A stretch of 64,000 nt of DNA from Pyricularia pennisetigena. Taxonomy: Eukaryota > Ascomycota > Sordariomycetes > Magnaporthales > Pyriculariaceae. Positions 48,716-59,743 of the stretch are shown one piece after another (within the stretch, counting starts at the first letter, position 1; the number at the start of each line of letters is the position of its first letter). A model generated the notes under the pieces. It was not told the DNA's origin. It saw nothing but the letters and a program-made list of their open reading frames with translations, and did no database searches. Both the position numbers and the translations under genes were made by a program. The DNA lies in NCBI RefSeq assembly GCF_004337985.1, contig NC_043741.1, positions 6,657,937 to 6,721,936 of the forward strand, written 5' to 3'.

Positions 48716-49147
48716 TGTAGAGCGGAAGGATGTAGAGGTAGGCTGATGTAGATGTGTATGTCGATATTTTCGCTGTTTGGAATTCAATGTTATTCAAGTT
48801 GAGTATTAAGTGCTTGATTGTTTAATTTGGACAAAGGTTGTTGCAATTGGTGGTTGAAGTTTTGATTACTTTGGATATGGGGGAAGCAAAAAGGGATTGC
48901 AATCCGGTTGTCCAGTGAGGACATACGCTCCACCTATAAAAGAAGCGGGAAGTGGTGCTGGAACACGGCCGAGTCGCGTAATACTTGGCGCGTCGAGTGG
49001 CTTGACGCGAAAATTCAATTAAGCCCTGTGGGGGCCTGACGGGGGCGAACCTTGCGCGTTGCTCCCCACCACGAAACTAGCGCAACCTGGGACGGAAAGC
49101 CGAGACAACAGTTTACCCATCATCTCATGTTGTGTGTAGTTCATCCC
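48716..49147. other. Intergenic, Cys-rich gene / oxidoreductase
   Basis: 5' flank of the Cys-rich gene and 3' flank of the oxidoreductase, both minus strand. No gene seen. Confidence 0.45.
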
Positions 49148-50383
49148 CTACCTAATTTTCACAACAAATGACCCGAAGCCCCCCTTGCCCTCAAAGACCT
49201 TTGTGAGCCCATCCTTGATACCGTCCAGATCATCAAACCCCACAATACTCGAGACAGCTTTGATCTTTCCCGCGGCTATCAGCTCGCCACACGCCTCCAG
49301 GTCACGGCGATCTCCCGGATGCCCAGAGACATAGTCCCTCTTGATGTTGGTTCCTCTGAGCTTCCAGTCGTACCACCACTGAAGCATGTTAAGCAGCCAA
49401 ACAACCCAGAACGGCACCGTCTTCTCCCCAAGCACAAGCCGCAGTTGCTCAACCGTAGGTCCGGCAGCGATGGAGACCATGACCCCAGTCTGCCGCTTTA
49501 GCATCTGAAATGCTTGCGAGTTGTGCCATTGCGTGTTGTATACAAAGTCCACCTGCCCTCGCCCCACCTCCTTGATGATGGACTGCTTTTGGTAATCGAG
49601 CACCTGGTCCACCGCGCCCGGGAGGTGCTTCTCAACCAGAGACACCTTGGGCGTCGACACGGTGCTGATGACCCTGGTCGCCCCGTAGACGTTCTTTGCC
49701 ATCTGCACCGCAATCGACCCCGTTGCGGAGAGCGCGGCAGGCACAAAGACTGTTTTGCCCTCGAATGACGTTTCTCCCATGAGCTCGAACGCGCGCCGGA
49801 AGGACTGGTAGGCTGTGACGGCACTGCCGAGTATGCCGGCGCATTCTTCAAAGGACAGATGGGGCGGCTTGGGCAGCAGCAGCCTCTCGGCCGTTACCGT
49901 GTACTCTGCCATCCATTTCTCGAACTGCATCGGAATCATTGGCCGTGTCCAGCTTCCACCCATGACCTCATCTCCGGTCTTGAAACTTTTGACATCTCTG
50001 CCGACCGCGACGACGACGCCGGAGCCTTCCAGGCCCATTGTCATCGGGAAGCTAGGGGTATATGCCATGTCAAAACGACTGGCCAGTTCGATTGACCATT
50101 GCTGAAACTCACCTCATGTTCGTTATGATGGAGAAGTCCCCGTTGGCCAATAGTGTCTCGCCTACCGTCTTGCAATAGGGTCACCGTGTTAGCTAAACCC
50201 CACCAACGCTGGCGGTGGTTCCTAATCGCATCTTACTGTTCCCGCGGCGTGAACACGGATCAAAACCTCATCTGGCTTGGTAATCTTTGGTGTCGGCACA
50301 TCGCTGATGATGTAGCCTTTGGGCTTGCAATATTTGGGTGCGACGAGTGCCTTCATTCGACTGGGGATTGTAAGTGAGGCCAT
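49148..50383 (-). CDS. Zinc-independent MDR oxidoreductase (quinone oxidoreductase-like)
   Basis: NAD(P)H-dependent medium-chain reductase. Exons 50237-50383, 50113-50168 and 49148-50078, 377 aa. The GroES-like half shows KALVAPKYCKPKGYIISDVP, DEVLIRVHAAGT, then the 56-nt exon TVGETLLANGDFSIITNM and SRFDMAYTPSFPMTMGLEGSG. The Rossmann half contains VFVPAALSATGSIAVQMAKN, where the usual G-x-G-x2-G turn is loosened to S-A-T-G-S. The structural-zinc cysteine cluster of alcohol dehydrogenases is absent. Two hydrophobic Trp-rich residues runs (VPFWVVWLLNMLQWWYDWK) near position 280 are characteristic of the fungal subgroup that also includes toxin- and pigment-pathway enoyl reductases. Substrate unknown. 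Confidence 0.85.
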
Positions 50384-52132
50384 TTCTGAATGAGTACCTC
50401 GTAAAAACTTTATTGTTTGACTGGATGCAAACACAAATTACTGGTTGAAAAAGAGACCTATTTGAGACCAATTATTTATATGCGTTGGTCGTCGCCACTG
50501 CAGGCAGCAAGATGCTTCCGCCGGCTGTTGGTTCTGTTCGGCGCCGAAACACCGAAGCTTGGCATTAGCATAGTAAGATTGAAAGTGAGTGATATATATT
50601 CCAGCGGTTCAGCAATATATTAGCCGCCGAAGCTGACGACGTACACCACTACTCTATGACGCCGAAACGCCGATTGAGAAGGACGAGAAACCGAAGAACT
50701 TAACCATCAAACGTGAAAAATTTCGAAAGAAGCGAGCACACAAATTTGGTGACCCTGAGGTGTCCTATCTTTCCGCCTTGAATTATGGCGGAAGATTTCC
50801 CCTTCAGCACCAATTGATGCAAGCACCACGACAAAGCTTGTCGGCCTCAAGGCCTATATTCCGAGAAGCATTTGCCCCGGCCCTTGGGCTATTTTGGTCA
50901 AAGAAAATTGATCGTGAACTCAAAGCCGAGCTGACTGCTGGGTATTCCGAGCGGATTTCTCCGTTTCCCTCAGGTCGCCGAACGCGAAAGAGCTCGATCT
51001 ATTGATTGATGGCCAGGTGAAGATGTCGAATCTGTTCAGTGTCAGAAAGGAAGTCAATAAATCAACAGCATCATGACCATGAACCATGACGCTGAATATT
51101 GCGTCCACCGTCCCAAATTAGGACTTTCCAAGGTGTCCAACGTCCCCAGGACGGCAAAAGCCGCAATGAAACCTGCGAGACCTACTGCCGACCAGCAACG
51201 GGAGGCAGCCAAGTCCAGATGAAGATATCCTTCGGCCGGCTCTCTGGGCGGGACTAAAGTCGGGTATCTGCTTCCATGTCGGTGTTGCCTGGAACCGCAC
51301 TCTGGCAATAAGTCGCCTGTTCCTCCGTTAGAGTGCTGGATGAGCCAAGGAGCGGGGCTTTTTCGGGCGATGCCGATTGTCCTGTGGCGGCCTGATCTCG
51401 CTTTTTTTCACAAAGGGCTTGCTCTTTGGACTGATTCTCAAATCCAAGCTGCAGGTTTGTTCTTTTGCCGCCACTTTGCTGGGCTCCTTTCTAGGAAATA
51501 TACTGTTGCTTGCGTGAATGTTTCCTGTACAGCCTTCCCCATGTCGCCAATTCCGTGGGGACGGGGAGGGAAAGTAAGCTGATGGCAAGCATCGAGCTGA
51601 GAGCGGCCCGCGGGATCAACTATCCGTGACCAACTATTTTGTTTTAGCTGGCTTTATTCTAAGTCTTGGAACGAGGCACAGCCCCTGTTTTGCTTGGTAG
51701 GAGAGAAGGGTTGTTTCCAATATTGTTATTCAGCCCAACGCCCACCACTCTACCTCAGTATAATGATATCATGCCGAGAAATTGTCTACGGCTGCTCGCC
51801 TGGCAGCGATGGTAAATGTAATTTGATGTTTCGGGTGCTTGAGGTCTCACTCCTGATTGATCATCGATTGAGTCTCTGAAAAGTCGCAAGCGCACATTTC
51901 AACATGACACGAAGATGACATAACTGTGGTAGCAGCCGAAAGTCCCAACATATTGCCGGCTGTTTTGTTTTGCTGAAAAATGAAGAATTAAGTTCACCGT
52001 TTTTATCATCATCTCGGTGCAAAAACCAAAAGCATTGATTGATGATGGGTGGAGACCATAGTCATAGACCGGCTGTATGACTTGAGCGATTTCACGCCTT
52101 CGGACAGCAGCAAAAGACGTGCCTTCAGCGCA
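50384..52132. other. 1.7-kb spacer, oxidoreductase / decarboxylase
   Basis: No supported gene. Contains a 13-base motif present twice (50543-50555, 50661-50673) and a 7-bp inverted repeat with 9-nt loop (50771-50793); both are described under findings. Confidence 0.45.
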
Positions 52133-53782
52133 TCAAGAATGTTCGAGCTGATACGCTTTGGCAACGTCCTTCAAAATGTTCTCAACGACAGCCCCGTCTT
52201 TCTCAACGTCGACCCTCCAGCTGCTAACCGCCAGACGAATCGCCGGGCTTCCCTGCCACGACGTCGGGCTGACATACATCTCCCTGGTCTCATTTATCCT
52301 CTGCACCAGTGTATTATTCAGCCCGGTATCCCTAGCACGGAAGAGTACGATGATGCCGACCGTTTCCTCCTGATCCAGAAGAAGCTCGTACTCCTCTGAG
52401 GCGTGCACAAAGGCGGCAACCCGACGTGCCATCCGCACCATGCGCGCAAACATGTCTGACATGCCTTTTCTGCCCTCGCTAATAAGGACGGCGTACACTG
52501 GAAGCGCGCGGAAGCGACGTGAGTTCTCGATGCCAATATCAAGCGGATTCTGGATTGTTCCCGACCCAGATGGGGGCAGATAGGCTGCGTTGGGGTTTCG
52601 GAAGACCTCGCTCTGTATTGTTTGACTGCGGGTCAGGAATATGCCACAGTCATACGGCTGTCATACTCGCAAATAAGGTCAGTGACTTGCCATGTCTCTC
52701 GCATAGGTCCATAGATTCGCAACAAAAAGGGATCTTACCACGTTGAGAAGTTTGTGTCCATCTGCTGTGATAGAAGATGCAAGCTCCAGGCCAGCAACCC
52801 CTTCATGCAGCCTAGAGAACTCGGGTGTCTGGGGTAAAGCACGGGCAAATATACCAAAGGCACCATCCACGTGTATCCAAGCCCCGTACCGGTCCGCTAT
52901 AGCCCTCAACTTCACCATGTCTTCTCGGGAGGAAGTGGCGTAGCCGCTGGTGTTTACCTCTCCAGCACTGACAGCGATAATGGTTGCAACACCGTCCCGG
53001 GCGGCTTCCCTCTCTACAGCGGCGATGTCAAGACGAAAGGGCTCAGCCTGACTCAGGGGTAATGCTTTGACTGAGTTTCTTCCAAGGCCTACAATCGAGG
53101 CAGCCTTGTACAGGGAGCTGTGTCCCATGCTGGTGAGGATCTGAATCTCGTGGACTCCAGCTTTGATACACGCCTGAACCAAGCCAAGATCACCCACAGA
53201 GTTCTTCTTTGGATCTATCCCGGCGGCCGCCAACCGCTGCGAGATGACGGCCTCCCGCCCGCAAGCCAAGCCCAGCACATTCGAGGCGGTTGCACCTGTC
53301 GTGAAAATCCGCCCAGGCCACTGTTCCGACTCCAACCCCAGCAGTGACGTGACCATACCCAGCGTGGCATCCTCAACAGCCGTGGTCACAGTATCGGATG
53401 GTAGGTGGACGTGCACATTCTGGTCCAAAGCGCTGACGATATTGTCGGCGGCCTCGGCGACCGGAAGCGCTCCACCAGTCACGAAACCATAGTATCGTGA
53501 GCTGAGACTCTGTCCATTCAGGGCCGGTACGATGTCGTCGTTGATGTGCCTCAAAGCGGCTTCGGATCCTAAGCCTGACAGATACGACGGAGAATCAGGC
53601 CTTGGGAGCGCCCTGGTGGCCTTTTCCAGGGCACTTGTAGACGGTGTCGTCGTGGACTCGCGCCTGCCCACGGACCGACGCAGTGTTGAGTATGCATCGG
53701 ACAAAAAGCGTGACTCAGCCTGCCACTGCGGGGAGTTGCATATCAGCCTGGACTCGGCGGGGCCAGCTTGCGGCTCTGACAT
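52133..53782 (-). CDS. PLP-dependent group II decarboxylase
   Basis: Aromatic- or acidic-amino-acid decarboxylase family (fold type I). Exons 52739-53782 and 52133-52657, 522 aa; intron phase 0 after LLNV. Conserved parts: SSRYYGFVTGGALPVA, VHVHLPSDTVTTAVED, FTTGATASNVLGLACGRE, HSSLYKAASIVGLG, VSAGEVNTSGYA, YGAWIHVDGAFGIFA and SITADGHKLLNV, where K344 is the PLP lysine. The second exon opens PYDCGIFLTRS, continues with AAYLPP and the ENSRRFRALPVYAVL helix, ending in TSWQGSPAIRLAVSSW. No transmembrane or targeting sequence. Substrate cannot be told; relatives act on tyrosine, tryptophan, glutamate or diaminobutyrate. Neighbouring oxidoreductase and methyltransferase genes may point to a small specialised pathway. 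Confidence 0.88.
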
Positions 53783-56349
53783 TGCTTTTTGAGTCTTTGT
53801 CTCGGTGGTAATCACGGCCGAAAGACACACCAAGGGAGTAGATCGCGAGAGCGCCCCAGAGATAGTTGATACTGTGGTTATTCAACGGTCAGGCGGAAAA
53901 CGAGTCGCTGCTTTGCTTTCTATTTGTCTGAGAAGTGGTGTAGAAGTCAAGTTGGGGCGTCTCGAGCGATACACATGTCCTTTACCATTTTGTCTAGCCC
54001 AAAACATAGCATCGGAATAAAATCAAAGTTGCTGACGCAGTGGAGACAACGTATCCCGCGAAATTGACACCTTTGCGGGATATGAATGGCATGTTTCCAT
54101 CCACTGTCAGCAGAAGGTAGGGCAAGTCTTAGGTTCGGGATTTGATTGCATTGCGGTGCTTCAAAATCCTCAGTACAATTTAATTTGTGCTCTGTGATTC
54201 TGCGGTGTAAAGTCAACATATTGGGGTTCGTTGCAGGGATGTGGGGTGAATCTGTGGGCCCATGGAGTTACAGCACTCGCTTGCCTGGCATCCACCACTT
54301 ATTGGATTTGTACTTGCCATATTTGGCAGACCTGGACGATATGAGGCCTAGGCTCAACCCCGCATAGCGCTTTCGTTGACTGTCCATTGGCGCGGGTGCA
54401 TTACACTAAATTAATTTTTCTCACACAGACATTAGAAACATGTGGTTTACGTGCCTTAGTGCCAACTACCGAATGCCTGTCCTTCAGTGACAGACAACTC
54501 ACCCACGCACTCACCCACTCACTTACTCGTTCATAGAGAGACCGAGTGAGTGGTTCAAGGTCCCGGCCGCTACGGCTGCTTGCGTCTTCTGGATTCTAAT
54601 CTAATCATTGAATTTATCGGCGCATCAGAAGGATCAACCATTAGGAACCGATAGGCGTTGCCAAGGCAGGGGAGGGGAAAATATTAGAAAGAATTTCAAT
54701 GTGCGTACCCTGTACGACGGGAGCGAAGTACGCAAACCAAACAACCCAAACCAAGCACGCTTGTCTGGTAGATCAACCCTTTACTCGGGTGCCGATAGAG
54801 GGAACGTGCATCTGACCCTTCTCACTGGGATCCAATCGAGGGGTAAGTAATCAGATATGACACCACCAGCCCGGCACCGGGACGGCAAGCGGTTTCTTTT
54901 TGGGATTTGGTCAACCTATCACAACTAAGCACTGATCTATCGGAGGCAAAACCCGACCACAAACCCAAGACAAGACAGGGAGATACCGCAGGGACGACCC
55001 CTTCTAGTTTTCCGCGAGTCTCGGCTTGAAGCGACCAAATTCCACCCCTGAATCCCAAAAAAAGAAATATGTACAGCTAAGCTTGCCGCAGAGCTTGGGA
55101 AAGAAGATAGGTGCTCGGCTTTGTTGACCAGCTTTTTTTCCCCCTCCAACCAGCCGTAGTCCCACCACAATTTCTTCTGCAGCTCGTCTGGGTCCAGTTC
55201 TCAATCATATTCCCCAGCACATACCCTTTGGAGGCCTTGCAGATCATGCAGTCACCCCTCAGCGTATGTTCGGCGGAGCCAATGAGTTTGCTCCAAGTTT
55301 ATGGAGGGGTAAACAGCATATGCGCAAACAAGCCCCGGCTTTTTCATTTGCTCACGACAACAACAGATAAACAATAAACATAAGGAAAAGGTTCTCTTGG
55401 CAAGTATTATCTTCCCTGTTAATTCTTATGGTGCCAACTTATTTGTATGGGAAAACCTGACTCTTGTCGAAAAAAAAAACCCTGAATTTGTAATCACTAT
55501 GCTGTTGAAAGTTGCAAACAAGTAGCATAACTTAGTCGCAGTCAGACTCAGTCAGCCCAGTAGATACCCGAGGAATGCTTGGTTTTTTCCGTTCTTTCTC
55601 GAGAAACCAGTTTGACGGAATGATACTTCCGGCGACATTGCTTCAGATCAGGGCTTGACCGCCGACCTGTGTCGCCTCTCGGCTATTGGTTAACATGTCA
55701 GCGTCCCAGAGAACAGAGTGACCCTCTTGTTTCTCGAGTCTCCACACCGACCAAGCCGGCACCCGTTCTGCAGGGTACCAGACTGTCGGATACGACGTTC
55801 TGGGACGTTTCTTTTGCTTCTCGTTTCCATCCTCGTTCTCTCTCATCAGCTTCGATCCAATTTTTCTTTTTTTTCATCCTCTTTATTGGAGGGTAGGCTG
55901 TGCTTCCCAAAACCCGACGGACTTGACTGGGGTTTTAATACAAAAAGCCTCGAAGAGTCCGTTGTCCTTGTTATAGAGCCACCTCGATGCTTTTTGCCAC
56001 AGATTTTGTTTTCAAGTCGATCGATCTTCCTTGGACCAATCTGCTGTGACACCATTTCAAGATAAAAACAAAAGCATTGGGACTGGCTGCTGTTGTATTT
56101 CTGATTTTGCACCAGCATTTTCTTTTTGTCGGTCGATCCAGCATTGCTTGATCTTTTGCTACACTGTCCATACGCCATCCCACTGGCCTTGTAGAACGCT
56201 CCAAAAGTTCTGTCATGGGTGATTTCCCATTCACGATGAATTCGGTTATGCCATCCAATGACATCAAGGTTTGAGGAGTCTTTCGCTTCACTTTGTTGCC
56301 GAGTTCTACCCGCACACATGCTTATACGTGTTGTGAGATTGCGCAAAGT
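53783..56349. other. 2.6-kb divergent spacer, decarboxylase / methyltransferase
   Basis: Holds the promoters of the minus-strand decarboxylase and the plus-strand methyltransferase. An imperfect inverted repeat (54515-54529 with 54543-54553) lies in an ACTC-rich tract. No supported gene. Confidence 0.45.
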
Positions 56350-57811
56350 ATGGAGAGGAAAATCGCGCATCTTTATCGTAAGTACTACCTAGTCTAGGCA
56401 GTATAAGTTTTCAGGACTCGTGGAGCTGACAAATAAAAATAAAATGAAAACCCAGGGACTCCGATACCACTGAGGACAGCTTTAGGGAGGTCCGCAGAGA
56501 GAATGGAAGGACTTACCACTCGTTTCGTGCAGGGTGTAAGTATCATGGCTCAACAAAAAACCCTATTATCGGACTTCAATATAGGCGCCATTATAGTGAC
56601 AGCCTATAACATCTTGTGACCCGGATATTGACGAATCGAACCCTCAATCCCCCAAAATAGCCTACCCATTTCCCAACGATGACGCGGAAACGGAAAGGTT
56701 AAAATTTCAATACGATATTATAACCGAAGTACTCGGTCGCAATTATTTTGCGCCATTCACACAGGATAATCCTCCAACCCGGGTTTTGGACATTGGTACA
56801 GGACCTGGACAATGGGCCATAGAGATCAGTGACGAATTTCCAGAGGTAGGACAGAAGTTTCTCCCCCTCGTTATCCATTGTTATTTACACAAAGGATAAC
56901 AGTAACTAACCTGCTGTCCGACAGGCCGAGGTGATTGGCACCGACCTCTCACCAATACAGCCAAACGAAGTGCCCGAAAATTGCTACTTCTACGTCGACG
57001 ACTCGTAAGCACCTTGGCCTGGCTCTACTTCTATAATTCAGATAATTGGGATGAGCTGAAGTGTATCTTGAGATCTAACAAGAAACAAAAAACAAAAACA
57101 AAAACCTTGTTTGACAAACAACAGCTCTGAAGAATGGGACTTTGGCTTCCAGTTCTCCTACATACACACCCGGCTCACCTTTGGCTGCTTCTCCGACATG
57201 CGGACGCAGGTCATCGACCAGGCGCTGCGCAACCTTAAACCCGGAGGCTGGCTCGAGTGCCAAGAGCTGGACCCGATCGTGGCCTGCGACGACGGCACCA
57301 TGCCGGCCGACTACTCGCCAAAGCAGCTGACGCTGGCCCTGGAGGCGGCCTCCCGGATAGCCAAGCGGCAGTTCACGTGTGCGCCGCTCATCCGCGGCTG
57401 GCTCGAGGAGGCCGGCTTCGTCGACATTCAGCAAAAAGTCTTTAAGCTGCCCGTCAACGGCTGGGACGTCTCGAGTCCGCGCGCCAGCGAGCTCGGCAAG
57501 ATGTGGTTTGATAACCTGTCCAGCGGTCTCGGAGCTGTCTGCACGGCGTTGCTGCATCGGCACGCGAACAGGCAGGTTGAGGAGATTGAGGTATGCGTTT
57601 TGGAGTCTTGATCTTTCTGCTGTTGGGAAACGGGAAAAGTTTCCTTGCCACTACCTGAAACACACCGGTCGACTAACAACTACTCTTTTTCATCCTGCAG
57701 GTGTCGCTGGTTGACGTTCGGCGACAGCTACGGTCTCAAAACGTACATGCCTATCATTCACTTTATGTGGTTTGGGGCCGAAAGCCTTTCGAGGGCGAGG
57801 TGACTTGTTGA
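56350..57811 (+). CDS. SAM-dependent methyltransferase, LaeA-like
   Basis: Fungal LaeA-type class I methyltransferase; family members regulate secondary metabolism or methylate small molecules. Exons proposed: 56350-56381, 56456-56535, 56661-56845, 56925-57004, 57125-57590 and 57701-57811; 317 aa. ENGRTYHSFRAG followed by YPFPNDDAETERL is the typical LaeA-like entry sequence. Motif I is RVLDIGTGPGQWAIE; then AEVIGTDLSPIQP (motif II), FDFGFQF-type YIHTRLTFG, LKPGGWLECQELD (motif III) and the C-terminal VVWGRKP. The first exon (MERKIAHLYRK) is the weakest part: it needs a GTACTA donor, since the neighbouring GTAAGT donor gives the wrong phase. The body of the gene is firm. Confidence 0.85.
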
Positions 57812-59743
57812 TGATAGCGACTTGATGTCGTGAAATGCGGCTGAAGCAGCAAAGTTTGAGCGTGAATGAGAAAGCGATATGCTTTAATCGCTCTGGGCAT
57901 GCATGGTATTGCTTTCAAAACTTGGACGTGGTGGGTTGTGTTTGACTTGAAATGACGGAACACGGGACGCAGGACATGCACAGATATTACCAATGACATA
58001 ATCGCCCTCATGCGGGAAAGATAAATACAGAAGAAAAGGAAGAAGAAATGGCAAGAATAGACAGAAAAATTTGTCAAGACCACTTTGGACGATCCTCTCG
58101 CTTATTTCCATGTTGTCTAAGCCAGTCTGAAGTGCTTACCGCCTTGGCATCATTTGCTCGTCTGTGTAAGGACCAACCGGGAAATGCTCATTTAAATGGC
58201 TTTTCTCAAGGTTCTGGGGGAAAGCCAATGGCAAATGAACGGATCTGCAGTGAACGCATCCAGTGTATGTTCGGCGACGGGGTGATTACCCGCATTTGAT
58301 CCAAAGTAACATCTCATGTGTTTTTTTTTTTTTTTTTTTTTTCGCTGATCATGGACTGTCCAGGTGCTACAGCGCGGCCGTGCGTCTGATAATTATATTT
58401 TTGTTCCCCGTAGTTGGCGCTTGTTAAGCCAGGTGGACGTTCGGATTGAGAGGAAAAGTGGTCTTTTGTTTAGATAAACAAAGAAAAAGTCAAGAAAAAA
58501 AAATGAACTGCGCTTCACCGAACGTGTCTTGCGGCGACATCTTAGCCCTAGGCTAGGATCTGAAGTTTTTAGAGAGTTTCACGGCGTTTGAACGGTGTTG
58601 AGGCGGTATGGAAATTCCATGTTGCAAACACCTACGTCAGTGCTTTGTTAAGTTTGGTCAGCTCCCCTGAAAAGCCTTCTTTTTTTTTTTTTTGCTGGAT
58701 TAGGGTGACTGATTGGGTTTTCGACTTTTTTCCCCCCTTCTTTGTATGTTGTTGACCTCTGTCTCTCTTCTTGTTTTCACCTACCCACTTCCAAACGTTG
58801 TGGCGCGCTATGGGACATCGACACCCAGCTAACAGACAGATCGCGTGCTAACATAGATCGATACGTTGCAATAAGTTAAATACTAAATACGTGTTAATAA
58901 ACTTACTCGACTCAGCATCCTTCCCTAGTACGCAACATGCCAATAATCATACAGCCCCTGACCTCGTAGTATCCTCCTGTGGTTGGCAGCCTTGTGGGCA
59001 TCAATGTCGATCAGTTCTACTTTCATCTTCGATGTACTCGAACACGATTGTCGGTCGGATTGAACTTGATAAATGTACCTACCCAACGGGATGTTTGGAC
59101 TTTCATGAGATCAACCGACAGTTGACGTACGTGGTACTTTTAGTGCTGTTTCCAATATCAACTACTGTATTCCATCTGGGCAGGATGAGATCCTTTGCTT
59201 GGTTGATTACCACGTACATAAATTTTGCTCACTGTAGTTCCTGGTAAATCAAGCAATGGAACTCGCATCGCTCATTAAATTAAACATTAAACCCTGGATT
59301 TACCAATTTTCTGTCCTGATTCGTTCAATCCCACCCAACCTGATTAATCGCCTCCCAAGTGCAGCTTGGGCCGAAGCAGGCCAGATAAGTCCGAGAACAA
59401 GGCACCCCTCCTCCGATGATACCAGGCCCCAGTTCGTTCTTGCCCCATGCCCATTCCCCCCCAAACCACGGCCGCTAAACTGAACCGGGCTAAGCCCCAA
59501 AACTTGTGGAAATCCACACCTGTTTTTGACTTCAACTCTTCCAAAGCCTCTCGCGGTGCCCTGCCCCCTCGAGGAAAGCAACCAGTTTCCATTCGTTGCC
59601 TTGTCGTCATCATCACAACCGACCGTAGTCATCATCCTTCGACCTTGCCCCCCTCGACGACCGATTAGCAGAATAAAGACCTCTCCCCTCCAGTGCCGCC
59701 GTTCAACCGGCCGACCGAACCCGCGACCGAGCCGTGAGCAACC
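57812..59743. other. 1.9-kb spacer, methyltransferase / ArfGAP gene
   Basis: No supported gene. Contains a 22-T run (58321-58342), a second T-run near 58680 and a C-rich leader just before 59744. Confidence 0.45.

Noticed and set aside
56625..56645. B-box-like GGGTTCGATTC on the minus strand, possible tRNA
   Set aside because: No complementary T-stem, no A box or acceptor stem around it; it lies within an intron of the methyltransferase.
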